From NCBI GenBank assembly GCA_039939375.1, contig JBDVJO010000005.1:1-64000 (forward strand): 64,000 bases of DNA. Reading direction: 5' to 3'. The position numbers were made by a program, and so were the translations under genes. The first letter of the stretch is position 1; every line of letters begins with the position of its first letter. Positions 29,694 through 38,657 of this stretch are shown in pieces. A model generated the notes under the pieces. It worked only from the letters and a program-made list of their open reading frames with translations, searched no databases and was not told the DNA's origin. The DNA is from Paracrocinitomix sp039939375. GTDB taxonomy: Bacteria > Bacteroidota > Bacteroidia > Flavobacteriales_D > Crocinitomicaceae.

Positions 29694-30977
29694 CTACTCA
29701 ACAATCAAAATGTAATTGTTCTTCTTTCCTTTTCCTAGAATTACCAAAGAATCATTAATCAAATCTTCAGGAGTAATCACATAATCCTCTTTTACCTTGG
29801 CTTTGTTTACAGAAATTGCATTTCCTTTCAACTCTCTTCTTGCTTCTCCATTTGAAGATAAGAACCCTGTTTTAGCAGATAAGGCATCAATGATTCCTAA
29901 CCCAGCTTCAACATCTGACTTTGAAACTGTAGCTTGCTGCACCCCTGCAAAACCGTCCATAATTTCTTGATGTGACAGCTTCTTCAGGTCATCAATAGTT
30001 GATTTTTTATTGAACAAAATTTCTGTTGTTCTCAAGGCTGAATCTAAGGCTTCTTGGCTGTGGACCATAACCGTAATTTCAGCTGCCAATCTTTTTTGCA
30101 AAACTCTTAAATGCGGAGCTTCTCCATGCTCTGCTTCTAAACTTTCAATGGTGTCTTTATCTAAGAATGTAAAGGTTCTAATGTATTTTCCTGCATCACT
30201 ATCAGATGCATTAAACCAGAACTGGTAAAACTCAAAAGGTGATGTTCTTTTCGGATCCAACCATATAGTTCCTGATTCTGTTTTACCAAATTTACCTCCA
30301 TCTGCTTTCGTCATTAATGGACAGGTAAAAGCGAAACCTTCGCCTCCTGCTTTACGTCTGATTAATTCTGTTCCTGTTGTGATATTTCCCCACTGATCAG
30401 AACCTCCCATTTGGAGTTTACATCCCATTTCATTGTACAGGTGCAAAAAGTCATTTCCTTGAAGCAATTGGTAAGAAAACTCCGTAAACGAGATGCCCGT
30501 TTCAATTCTCTTTTTCACAGAATCTTTTGCTGACATGTAGTTAACCGTTAAATGCTTTCCAACATCTCTGATAAATTCGATAAAAGAAAAATCTTTCATC
30601 CAATCGTAATTATTAGTCATCACCGCAGAATTTTCACCGCAATCAAAATCTAAAAAACGCTCTAATTGTGCGCGCACTCCGGCAACGTTTTTATTCAGTG
30701 TCTCTTCGTCCAGTAAATTACGTTCATCTGACTTCCCTGAAGGATCACCTACCATACCTGTTGCTCCTCCAACTAATGCGATTGGTCTGTGACCTGCTCG
30801 TTGTAAATGCATCAATAATAAAATAGGAATCATGCTTCCTACGTGTAAAGAATCTGCCGTAGGATCAAACCCAACATACCCTGTCACCACTTCTTTTTCA
30901 AGTAATTCTTCAGTTCCTGGCATGATGTCTTGTAACATCCCTCTCCATCTAAGTTCTTCAACAAAATTCTTTGGCAT
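29694..30977 (-). CDS. tyrS: tyrosyl-tRNA synthetase
   Basis: A 427-residue class I aminoacyl-tRNA synthetase that charges tRNA-Tyr. The HIGH motif appears as HVGS (45-48) within DPTADSLHVGSM and the KMSKS motif as KFGKT (229-233), as in bacterial TyrS. The tyrosine pocket GGSDQWGNI is intact. A C-terminal S4-like domain is present (SSNGEARRELKGNAISVN). Length is normal. A TATCTTTA -7-like box lies just upstream of the ATG. Confidence 0.97.
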   Translation of the reverse strand: MPKNFVEELRWRGMLQDIMPGTEELLEKEVVTGYVGFDPTADSLHVGSMIPILLLMHLQRAGHRPIALVGGATGMVGDPSGKSDERNLLDEETLNKNVAGVRAQLERFLDFDCGENSAVMTNNYDWMKDFSFIEFIRDVGKHLTVNYMSAKDSVKKRIETGISFTEFSYQLLQGNDFLHLYNEMGCKLQMGGSDQWGNITTGTELIRRKAGGEGFAFTCPLMTKADGGKFGKTESGTIWLDPKRTSPFEFYQFWFNASDSDAGKYIRTFTFLDKDTIESLEAEHGEAPHLRVLQKRLAAEITVMVHSQEALDSALRTTEILFNKKSTIDDLKKLSHQEIMDGFAGVQQATVSKSDVEAGLGIIDALSAKTGFLSSNGEARRELKGNAISVNKAKVKEDYVITPEDLINDSLVILGKGKKNNYILIVE

Positions 30978-31019
30978 GATTGTAATTTTTGCGGTAAAGA
31001 TAGATATTAGACTTTAGAC

Positions 31020-31157
31020 CGCTTCGCTCATAGACAAAAGATTTTAGAGGCCCCATATTCACAAATTGCTCAAGGATATGAAAATTAAAATCTTTAATCT
31101 AACAGTATTGACTCGGTTAAACCGAAAAGAATGGATCTAAAATCTTTGAGCGTAGCG
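31020..31157. repeat. imperfect inverted repeat in intergenic region
   Basis: Arms at 31020-31048 and 31136-31157. The left arm contains CGCTTCGCTC, a 7-nt insertion, then AAAGATTTTAGA; the reverse complement of the right arm is CGCTACGCTC followed directly by AAAGATTTTAGA. The left arm is preceded by another TTAGACTTTAGACC. This looks like a dispersed REP-like intergenic element rather than a simple terminator, because the arms are about 90 bp apart. Confidence 0.55.
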
Positions 31158-31165
31158 ATCTTTAA

Positions 31166-32500
31166 TTAAAGCATCTCATTCGCCAAATTGGCTAATTCTG
31201 ATCGCTCTCCTTTTTCTAATCGAACAGATGCAAAAAGTGAATGCCCTTTGAGTCGATCTATCAAATACGTCAATCCATTAGATTGCTCATCCATATATGG
31301 CGTGTCAATTTGATTGATATCTCCTGTAAAAACAACTTTTGTTCCTTCACCAGCACGGGTAATTATCGTTTTCACTTCATGCGGAGAAAGGTTTTGTGCC
31401 TCATCTATAATGAACATGACATTTGACAATGATCGACCTCTAATAAAGGCCAATGCCGTAATAGACAATTCTCCAGACTCTTCCATCTCTTCCAAAACTT
31501 TTACCTTCTTCTCAGTCGCTTTGAATTGACTTTTAATGAACTTCAAATTATCCCAAAGTGGCTGCATGTACGGGTTGATTTTTTCATTTGCATCTCCAGG
31601 TAAAAATCCTATATCTCGATTACTCAACGGAATAATTGGTCGCGCCAATATGATTTGGGCGTATTTATGTTTTTGCTCTAATGCAGACGCTAGCGCCAGC
31701 AATGTTTTACCTGTTCCGGCTACTCCTTGTAAAGCCACCAATTTAATGTCATCATTTAACAAAGCGTTCACAGCGAAAGCTTGTTCAGCATTTTTCGGTT
31801 TTATGCTGTAGATATAATCTTTTTCAACTCGTTCTATGTAGTCGTCTTTTTGATCATACCGGGCCAGAACAGAATCTTTCCCATTGTTCAAAATGTAGTA
31901 ACCATTGGCTACTTTCTTTTCACCTAAAATCCCATCTTCATCTATTCTTCCCTTCTTATACAACTCAGTAATTGTTGCGCCATCTGTAATATCAATCACC
32001 GGAAAGCCATCATCCATCTTTTGGATATCCTTAACTTTCCCTGTCAGATAATCTTCAGAGATTAGCCCAAGAGCTTTTGCCTTTAATCTTAAATTGATAT
32101 CTTTTGTCACCATGATCACTTGGTGATCTTCCATGGTATCTGCCAGTGTAATTGCCGCGTTGAGAATCTTATGGTCATTTTTGCCTCTGCCGTAAACAGC
32201 TTCTGCATCTCTACCATTCACCAAGTTGGACATGACAATCTTAATCTTGCCTTTATTTTTTCCGAGACTCACCCAGTCGTCCATCTTTCCGTCTTTAGAA
32301 AGTTTATCTAATAGTCGAATTACTTCTCTTGATTGAAAGTTTTTGGTATCGTTACCTACTTTAAAATTGTCTAATTCTTCTAAAACCGTAATTGGTATAG
32401 CTACGTCATTGTCTTTGAAGTTATTAATAGAGTCGTGATCAAATAACAGAACAGATGTATCGAGCACGAAGATTTTTTTCTTAACAGCTTTTTTTGCCAT
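31166..32500 (-). CDS. PhoH family protein with PIN domain
   Basis: A 444-residue PIN-PhoH protein (YlaK/PhoH2 type). The N-terminal PIN-like nuclease domain has FVLDTSVLLFDH. The C-terminal PhoH ATPase has Walker A GVAGTGKT, then ARPIIPLSNRDIGFLPGD, Walker B VMFIIDEAQNLSPHE and TGDINQIDTPY. These proteins combine RNase-type and RNA-helicase-like domains. The start at 32500 (MAKKAVKKKIFVL) matches the family; an upstream in-frame ATG at 32527 would add nine unlikely residues. Confidence 0.92.
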   Translation of the reverse strand: MAKKAVKKKIFVLDTSVLLFDHDSINNFKDNDVAIPITVLEELDNFKVGNDTKNFQSREVIRLLDKLSKDGKMDDWVSLGKNKGKIKIVMSNLVNGRDAEAVYGRGKNDHKILNAAITLADTMEDHQVIMVTKDINLRLKAKALGLISEDYLTGKVKDIQKMDDGFPVIDITDGATITELYKKGRIDEDGILGEKKVANGYYILNNGKDSVLARYDQKDDYIERVEKDYIYSIKPKNAEQAFAVNALLNDDIKLVALQGVAGTGKTLLALASALEQKHKYAQIILARPIIPLSNRDIGFLPGDANEKINPYMQPLWDNLKFIKSQFKATEKKVKVLEEMEESGELSITALAFIRGRSLSNVMFIIDEAQNLSPHEVKTIITRAGEGTKVVFTGDINQIDTPYMDEQSNGLTYLIDRLKGHSLFASVRLEKGERSELANLANEML

Positions 32501-32646
32501 AAAATAAGTATAAGAGCGTTTGTCCAATTAAGTTAGCAAGCTTCTGCCCTCATTTGAATAAAGAATTCTGGAGTTATTAACAAACAATTTAAAAGAACAG
32601 CTTAAAAACTGTAAATCAGAAAATTGAATAGGAAAATTAATTCAAA

Positions 32647-33525
32647 TTAATTTCTTCGGTCTAAGCCCCACATCATTTTATTTCTGATGGTGCTCAAAAA
32701 GTTCTGACCTTCTGTTTGGATTACATTGATTTCGTAATCTGCTTTATGGACTATCAATTCAATAGCAGAATCAATCGTTACAGATCTTGAATCTAATGAA
32801 CATAAGAAATCACGCCCTCTACCCTCAATTTTCAATCGAATGGTTCTAGAATCAGGCACCACAACCGGCCTAACGTTCAGGTTATGTGGTGCAATTGGTG
32901 TAATTACATAATCTAAAGCACCCGGAACAATGATAGGTCCGCCACAACTCAACGAATAAGCTGTAGAACCAGTAGGTGTTGAAATAATCAATCCATCTGC
33001 CCAATATGAGTTCAAATATAAATCTCCGATATAGGTGTGAATTGTAATCATTGAAGAAGTCTCTTTTTTGTGAACAGTTAATTCGTTCAATGCAAAATTG
33101 TTTTCTCCAAATAGATTTTGTTCTGTTTCTAAACGTAACAGCGACCTCGTTTGTAATCGATACTTATTGTCTCTAATATCTTGAAGCGCGTCTTTAATAT
33201 GATCTTTTGAAGTAGAAGCTAAGAAACCTAACCTACCTGTATTAATTCCTAAAATCGGAATTCCTGAATCTCTAACAATATGTATGGTTTCCAGAAAAGT
33301 TCCGTCACCTCCAATACTCAACAAAATATCAATCTCATCCTTTACATCTTCATGCTTTTGGAAGAGAACTGGCTCATTATCCATGCTAATTCTAGGCTGT
33401 AAAAAAGCCATGAAGGGCTCATATATTTTTACTTCCCACCCAAAAAGCTTAAGTGTATTGAATAAAACTTGAATATTAGGGATGAATGAATCATCAAAAG
33501 ACCGCCCGTAAACTCCAACTCGCAT
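32647..33525 (-). CDS. nadK: NAD kinase
   Basis: A 292-residue ATP-NAD kinase that makes NADP. It has the catalytic GGDGTFLE (Asp74) and the NAD-binding phrases INTGRLGFL, NELTVHK, ADGLIISTPTGSTAYSLS and CGGPIIVP. Length is typical. It lies 2 bp after the CBS/ACT protein on the same strand, an arrangement that I recall in related Bacteroidota genomes, so both are expected in one transcript. Confidence 0.96.
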   Translation of the reverse strand: MRVGVYGRSFDDSFIPNIQVLFNTLKLFGWEVKIYEPFMAFLQPRISMDNEPVLFQKHEDVKDEIDILLSIGGDGTFLETIHIVRDSGIPILGINTGRLGFLASTSKDHIKDALQDIRDNKYRLQTRSLLRLETEQNLFGENNFALNELTVHKKETSSMITIHTYIGDLYLNSYWADGLIISTPTGSTAYSLSCGGPIIVPGALDYVITPIAPHNLNVRPVVVPDSRTIRLKIEGRGRDFLCSLDSRSVTIDSAIELIVHKADYEINVIQTEGQNFLSTIRNKMMWGLDRRN

Positions 33526-33527
33526 AA

Positions 33528-34190
33528 TTACATATTCAGAAAATTCATCAACTCGTCATAACGCTTTTTAAGGTCGTCTTCAAAACGTCCTTTTTGAAAG
33601 GTGGCTTTTACGATATAATCATATCGATTAAAAGTTTGCAAAATACGGTCAATGTTATCTGCATTAATTTTTATTGTTACTTCTATTTCTGTAGTGTCTT
33701 CGCTAGAAGTTATAAATGAACTCAACACTTTCGCATTATTCTCTTCAACAATTCGGGCAATTTCGGTCAAAGTATAATCATGCGTATTCATCTGTAAAAC
33801 CACGATACTTCCTGGTTCTTTTATTGAATTAACTGCCGTTATTTGAGACATGAGATAAAGTAAATCTGTACATCCCAAATAATTATTTTCTGCATCAAGA
33901 ATTGGAACAACCGTGATTTTTAAGTCCGCGATTATCTTCATCAATTCATAAACATGTCGTTCAGAATAGATGAAAGGTTTTGGCAGATTTGGAAAGCAAT
34001 CACAAATGCGTTCAGACGGATCCGGCATATCATAAATATCATTTTCAGATATCAAACCAACATACTCACCATTGTTCACCACCGGCAGATGACTGACACG
34101 TAATTCGTTCATCCAATCCATTGCACGTTCACCTGTTTCGGTAAACTTTAATGGTGGAATTATTTCCGATATTAAATCGACTGCGCGCAT
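33528..34190 (-). CDS. CBS-domain protein, AcuB-like
   Basis: A 220-residue cytosolic protein. Two CBS motifs occupy about residues 1-125 (ERAMDWMNELRVSHLPVVN and VYELMKIIADLKITVVPIL). A C-terminal ACT-like fold covers about 135-220 (SIVVLQMNTHDYTLTEIARI and LQTFNRYDYIVKATF). The CBS pair usually binds adenine nucleotides. It is the first gene of the unit with nadK, which suggests a link to nucleotide or cofactor status, but that is inference. It is divergent from pdxJ. Confidence 0.85.
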   Translation of the reverse strand: MRAVDLISEIIPPLKFTETGERAMDWMNELRVSHLPVVNNGEYVGLISENDIYDMPDPSERICDCFPNLPKPFIYSERHVYELMKIIADLKITVVPILDAENNYLGCTDLLYLMSQITAVNSIKEPGSIVVLQMNTHDYTLTEIARIVEENNAKVLSSFITSSEDTTEIEVTIKINADNIDRILQTFNRYDYIVKATFQKGRFEDDLKKRYDELMNFLNM

Positions 34191-34252
34191 AAATGAATTC
34201 TAAGCTTTATAATATTAACAACTAATGTAACCAATAATTGTTCTAACAATGA

Positions 34253-34260
34253 TAAATTTG
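34253..34260 (+). promoter_or_regulatory. -7 box TAAATTTG for pdxJ
   Basis: Exact TANNTTTG match 26 bp before the pdxJ ATG. No -33 TTTG at the right distance. Confidence 0.4.
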
Positions 34261-34285
34261 AATCAAAATTCAACAAATTATTACA

Positions 34286-35002
34286 ATGCCGACAAAGTTA
34301 AGTGTTAATATCAATAAGATTGCAACTTTAAGAAATGCAAGAGGAGGAAATTATCCAAGTGTAGTAGACGCAGCAATCAATTGCGAAAAATTTGGAGCAG
34401 ACGGAATCACTGTTCATCCGCGACCAGATGAGCGCCATATCACTTTAAAAGATGTGCAAGATTTAGCACCAATTGTTACCACTGAATTTAACATAGAAGG
34501 ATATCCTAATGAGCGGTTTATGCAGATGATAAAAACACACAAACCTGCTCAAGCGACATTGGTGCCAGACGGGGCAAATGTTTTAACCTCAAACGCCGGT
34601 TGGGATACGATAGCTAATAAAGCTATGCTTACTGATATTGTGGCAGAAATAAAATCCTATGGTGTAAGAACATCATTGTTTATAGAAACGGATGCTAAAA
34701 TGATTGAAAATGCAGCAAGCTTAGGAGCTGACCGAATAGAATTTTACACCGGTCCTTATGCTGATGGATATACTGCAGATCGCGCAAAGGCAATCGCCCC
34801 TTTTATAGCTTCAGCCGAAGTGGCGATTAAGAATGGTTTAGGAATTAATGCAGGACATGATTTAAGTCTAGATAATTTGAAATATTTTTCAGATGAAATT
34901 CCAGAATTACTAGAAGTTTCAATAGGACATGCCTTAATCTCGGACGCCATATATTTTGGACTTGAGAACACAGTTAACATGTACAAAAAACTATTGTCTT
35001 AA
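34286..35002 (+). CDS. pdxJ: pyridoxine 5'-phosphate synthase
   Basis: A 238-residue TIM-barrel enzyme that condenses 1-deoxyxylulose 5-phosphate with 3-amino-1-hydroxyacetone 1-phosphate to form pyridoxine 5'-phosphate. Family motifs are present: LSVNINKIATLRNARGG, GITVHPRPDERHI, EFNIEGYP, LVPDGANVLTSNAGWD, RIEFYTGPYA and GLGINAGHDL. Length is normal. It is the first gene of a short plus-strand unit with the hydrolase 2 bp downstream. Confidence 0.96.
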   Translation: MPTKLSVNINKIATLRNARGGNYPSVVDAAINCEKFGADGITVHPRPDERHITLKDVQDLAPIVTTEFNIEGYPNERFMQMIKTHKPAQATLVPDGANVLTSNAGWDTIANKAMLTDIVAEIKSYGVRTSLFIETDAKMIENAASLGADRIEFYTGPYADGYTADRAKAIAPFIASAEVAIKNGLGINAGHDLSLDNLKYFSDEIPELLEVSIGHALISDAIYFGLENTVNMYKKLLS

Positions 35003-35004
35003 TT

Positions 35005-35766
35005 ATGAAATTGCATCACAGAATTATTGGCGAGGGCGAACCCTTGTTCATTTTACACGGCTTATTCGGTTCATCAGACAACTGGCAGACATTAGGAAAA
35101 CAGTTTGCAGAAAAGTATCAGGTTATTTTCGTTGATCAACGAAACCACGGAAGATCTCCCTGGTCTGATGAATTTAATTATGATTTAATGGTTACTGATT
35201 TTAAAGAATTGGTAGACGATTTGGGTTTTTCAAAAATCAATGTTTTGGGACATTCTATGGGCGGCAAAACAGTGATAGGATTTGCTGCGAAGTATCCTGA
35301 ATTAATTGATCAAATGATTGTGGCAGATATCAGCCATAAGGCCTACCCTATGCATCATGAGCAAATTATTGAGGGTTTACAATCTTTAGATTTATCTGTC
35401 ATCAAAAGCAGAGGTCAAGCCGATCGAGAACTAGCACAGCACATTTCAGAAATTGGGGTACGTCAATTCTTACTCAAAAATTTATACTGGGTTGAAAAAG
35501 GTCAACTTGGATGGCGCATTAACATCCCCGTTTTGTCAGAAAAGATTTACGATATCATTGCTGAAATTAAATTTGATTCGATTGGCTCTGACACGTTATT
35601 TATAAGAGGTGGAAGAAGTAATTATATTTTAGAAAGCGACATTCCTGCATTAAATTTAAAATTCCCGAATGCGAGTATTCATTCTATAGAAGAATCAGGT
35701 CATTGGGTTCATGCAGAGGCACCTGAAGAATTCTACAATACGGTGATTAACTTTTTAAAAAATTAA
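35005..35766 (+). CDS. alpha/beta hydrolase, YbfF-like
   Basis: A 253-residue esterase-type alpha/beta hydrolase. It has the oxyanion segment LHGLFGSSDNW, the VDQRNHGRS strand, the nucleophile elbow GHSMGG (Ser84) and the C-terminal His in EESGHWVHAE. No signal peptide is present, so it is cytosolic. Substrate is unknown. It lies 2 bp after pdxJ and its stop overlaps the next ATG by 1 bp, so it is in the middle of a three-gene unit. Confidence 0.88.
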   Translation: MKLHHRIIGEGEPLFILHGLFGSSDNWQTLGKQFAEKYQVIFVDQRNHGRSPWSDEFNYDLMVTDFKELVDDLGFSKINVLGHSMGGKTVIGFAAKYPELIDQMIVADISHKAYPMHHEQIIEGLQSLDLSVIKSRGQADRELAQHISEIGVRQFLLKNLYWVEKGQLGWRINIPVLSEKIYDIIAEIKFDSIGSDTLFIRGGRSNYILESDIPALNLKFPNASIHSIEESGHWVHAEAPEEFYNTVINFLKN

Positions 35767-36575
35767 TGAGAATCTTATTTCTTATAATTGTAGGCAGTTT
35801 ATCCAATCTGGGGTTAGGTCAAGAAAGCGCAGTTAAAACTTTTGAAGGGTTTTATAACGGGTCAAATTTGCAAATTGAATGTAAATCTTCTCCTATCACT
35901 CCGTGGCAAAAATGTGATTGCATTGATTCTGTTTCTGTGAATGGAAAAAAATTAGTGAACCCAATAAATAATGGTGTTCAAGTTGCGCTAGACAAATCAA
36001 AAAACCTTGAGATTTGGGATAAAGTAGATGTGAAAATTTACTATTCAAAAACAGCTCAGCTAAGACTATTAAATCCTTATCACTTTTACCCACAAAAATT
36101 AAAGACGGTTGATACTGTATATGTAAACTACCCATTCTTGATTTGGGAAACCCATCAGAATTTTAAAGACCTTAGGTTATGGGTTCAAATTGAACAATAT
36201 AAATGGGGCGATTGGGTAAAAGTTGGAACTAATTTTAATATCCTTTCTGACACACTTTATCAAGCAGATATTTCAAATTTTGCTCACGCTGGAGAAAACA
36301 AGTTCAGAGTGGCAGTGAGTAATATTGAATATGACCATTTCCCAAGCAGTGAATTGATTTTTCAAGTAAAAGCAAAGAAAAAAGCAAAGGCAAAACTTAA
36401 GAAGAATGATCAAAAAATTGTACTGAACCAAAAAGTTGATTACGTGCTTTATAACGATAAGGAAGAAATTGTTTTGAGAGGTTTATCAAATCAAATTGAA
36501 TTAAAGCATGTTCAGCCAGGAACCTACTTTTTATTTTACGCAAACAGAATAAAAAAAATCAAACTAAAAGACTGA
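35766..36575 (+). CDS. exported protein, unknown
   Basis: A 269-residue protein with a short signal peptide (MRILFLIIVGSLSNLGLGQ). The mature part is beta-rich, with a cysteine pair around WQKCDCIDSVSVNGK. A Lys/Ala-rich stretch (KAKKKAKAKLKKNDQK) separates it from a small C-terminal module, LKHVQPGTYFLFYANRIKKIKL. That ending resembles the last strands of a sorting domain but is incomplete. I do not recognise a family. It is the last gene of the pdxJ unit. Confidence 0.65.
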   Translation: MRILFLIIVGSLSNLGLGQESAVKTFEGFYNGSNLQIECKSSPITPWQKCDCIDSVSVNGKKLVNPINNGVQVALDKSKNLEIWDKVDVKIYYSKTAQLRLLNPYHFYPQKLKTVDTVYVNYPFLIWETHQNFKDLRLWVQIEQYKWGDWVKVGTNFNILSDTLYQADISNFAHAGENKFRVAVSNIEYDHFPSSELIFQVKAKKKAKAKLKKNDQKIVLNQKVDYVLYNDKEEIVLRGLSNQIELKHVQPGTYFLFYANRIKKIKLKD

Positions 36576-36715
36576 TTATTAAAGCAAAAGGTAGATTGTC
36601 AAAAATTAATGTGGAATAAATTTTAAGGCAGGGCAAACCATAAGCCAAATATTTCGTCTAATTTAGTACAACTACTTAACTCCAGAAGGCAATATGCTTT
36701 CGAAAAAACTCTAAA

Positions 36716-36847
36716 ATGACGAAAGTCGTATCTTATTTGTTTGACAATATGTTTCAAAGTAATCATAAGGTCTCTTTGAAAGAAAAAATGCTAGTCGTTT
36801 GTTCAGCCGCTTTGCTGCTATCGCTGACTTTCTTTATTGTTTTCTAA
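36716..36847 (+). CDS. 43-residue putative membrane peptide
   Basis: A short frame (ATG 36716, TAA 36845-36847) encoding MTKVVSYLFDNMFQSNHK, a basic Lys-Glu segment, then a single hydrophobic helix ending LTFFIVF. The layout, a charged N-terminus followed by a C-terminal transmembrane helix, is typical of small membrane proteins. Its stop is 3 bp from the stop of the convergent M14 gene. No family recognised; coding is plausible but unproven. Confidence 0.4.
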   Translation: MTKVVSYLFDNMFQSNHKVSLKEKMLVVCSAALLLSLTFFIVF

Positions 36848-36850
36848 CTA

Positions 36851-37783
36851 CTATTCGTAACCTATATGGAATACAGCATCTCCTTGGCTAATTACCGGTT
36901 TATTGTTATGGCCGAAGATCATACCGGTTTGTCTCGCTTTTAAATTCACTTCAAACCTACCGTAAGGACCACTAATTGTTCCTAACAATTCTCCTTTCAT
37001 CACGTAATCACCAGAAACTTTCAAACACTTCAACATCCCGGATCTTGAAGCCCTCATCCAATTATTACTTTCTAAAATAACTTGACGGTTTTCTTCAACC
37101 TTCCCATCTTTCATTCCTCTCGCAATCAACACCCTTTCAATTCCTTTAATTCCTTCGGCGATAGAAAATTCATCCATACGCAAAGATTCACCACCTTCAA
37201 ATACCACCATTGGAATATTCATATTAGATGCAGTTTTTCGCAAGGATTTACTAATCAAACCACCCTTAATCATCATAGGCATTCCAAATTCTTCTGCTAA
37301 ACGCATAGCTTCAGGATCATCAGCATCTACTCTTGATTGTGGATAATTGTAAACCGCGGCGCCCCCTGTATGAAAGTCTACTGCAAAATCTACCTGAGGT
37401 AAAATAAAATGCGTTAAGGTATGCGCTACTCTTGATGCTAATGAGCCTCCTTTACTTCCAGGGAAACTTCTATTCACGTCTTTTCCATCTGGTAATCCTC
37501 TTGAGAAATTTATAAATCCATAAACATTTAACAATGGAATTGAAATGACCGTTCCTTTTTTAAGTTCATTAAACATGCCTTGTCGCTGAGCTCTTTTTAC
37601 AATTTCAATTCCATTCACCTCATCCCCGTGAACGCCACCTAAAACCAAAAAAGTAGGTCCAGGTTTACTTGAGCGATAAACATTTGCTACCAAATCAATT
37701 GGTGTGTTTGATGGTAATCGAGCAATTGGTATTTCAACAACCGTTTTGCTATTTTTTCTAATGGTTACATCATTAATTTTCAT
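36851..37783 (-). CDS. succinylglutamate desuccinylase/aspartoacylase family protein
   Basis: A 310-residue M14-like zinc hydrolase. The zinc-binding HxxE is in LGGVHGDEVNGIEI, with further family parts SIPLLNVYGF, DLNRSFPG-like DVNRSFPGSKGG, and the third ligand in FAVDFHTGG. The C-terminal domain has the biotinyl-like beta hairpin (KGELLGTISGPYG). The family cleaves N-acyl amino acids or related amide bonds. It overlaps rimK by 4 bp, which suggests a joint function in glutamate-tail metabolism, but the substrate is not known. Confidence 0.88.
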   Translation of the reverse strand: MKINDVTIRKNSKTVVEIPIARLPSNTPIDLVANVYRSSKPGPTFLVLGGVHGDEVNGIEIVKRAQRQGMFNELKKGTVISIPLLNVYGFINFSRGLPDGKDVNRSFPGSKGGSLASRVAHTLTHFILPQVDFAVDFHTGGAAVYNYPQSRVDADDPEAMRLAEEFGMPMMIKGGLISKSLRKTASNMNIPMVVFEGGESLRMDEFSIAEGIKGIERVLIARGMKDGKVEENRQVILESNNWMRASRSGMLKCLKVSGDYVMKGELLGTISGPYGRFEVNLKARQTGMIFGHNNKPVISQGDAVFHIGYE

Positions 37784-38655
37784 GAGAATGAATTTTCAAT
37801 ATGTTGAATTAATTTTTCGGCAATTTTTTCTTTTGTCACTCCTTCTATGCCCTCTATTCCTGGTGAAGAGTTCACTTCAATAATCATTGGACCGTTGCTC
37901 GACCTTAGAATATCTACCCCCGCCATTTGCAGCCCTAAAACCTTGGTGGCTTTTACTGCCATTTCTTTTTCTTGCTCAGAAAGCGGAACTACTTCCCCCC
38001 TTCCTCCGGCATGAATATTAGATCTAAAATCTCCCTCTTTTGCAATTCGCATAAAAGAGGCAACCACCTCATTTCCTACTACAATAATTCGAATATCTCT
38101 GCCTTGGAATTCAGAAATAAACTCTTGCAAAATAACTTTTTGATTTTTCTTTAAGTGTTCGCTAAACAAATTGAAAGCATTGTCTTGATCGCTCACCAAG
38201 TAAACACCTTTTCCTTGAGTGCCTTCTAATACTTTTAAAATAAAAGGATAACCCAAATGCTCGCGAACAACGCGCTCAGCATAGTACAAATCAAAAGAAA
38301 AATAAGTTTTAGGAATTCTAATTTTGTGTTGAGCCAATGCTTGAATAGACCTGAACTTATCTCTAGAATTCATGATTCCTGTAGAACTATTCAACACCGG
38401 AACTCCCATTTGTTCAAAGTGCCTAAGCACCGTGCATCCATAAGCTGTTACTGAAGATCCGATTCTAGGAATAACGAAATCAGGTCTTAACAACTCTTCA
38501 TGTTCGTAAATAATTTTGAACTCACCATTTTCTATTATCAGATCACATTCTAAATGATCAATCACCCGCATATTATGACGACTACGAATGCCTGCTTGAA
38601 CAATTCTTTTAGTAGAATAAAGCTTGGGGCCTCTAGACAAAACGTAAATTAACAT
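37780..38655 (-). CDS. rimK: RimK-type ATP-grasp ligase
   Basis: A 291-residue ATP-grasp enzyme most like ribosomal protein S6 glutamate ligase. Visible parts are DFVIPRIGSSVTAYG, NSSTGIMNSRDKFRS, FILKVLEGTQGKGV, LQEFISEFQGRDIRI, SNIHAGGRGE and the metal-binding IIEVNSSPGIEGIEG. Length is normal for RimK. It would add glutamate residues to a protein C-terminus. It overlaps the M14 gene by 4 bp and starts 2 bp after the lipoprotein stop, so the three form one unit. Confidence 0.9.
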   Translation of the reverse strand: MLIYVLSRGPKLYSTKRIVQAGIRSRHNMRVIDHLECDLIIENGEFKIIYEHEELLRPDFVIPRIGSSVTAYGCTVLRHFEQMGVPVLNSSTGIMNSRDKFRSIQALAQHKIRIPKTYFSFDLYYAERVVREHLGYPFILKVLEGTQGKGVYLVSDQDNAFNLFSEHLKKNQKVILQEFISEFQGRDIRIIVVGNEVVASFMRIAKEGDFRSNIHAGGRGEVVPLSEQEKEMAVKATKVLGLQMAGVDILRSSNGPMIIEVNSSPGIEGIEGVTKEKIAEKLIQHIENSFS

Positions 38656-38657
38656 AT

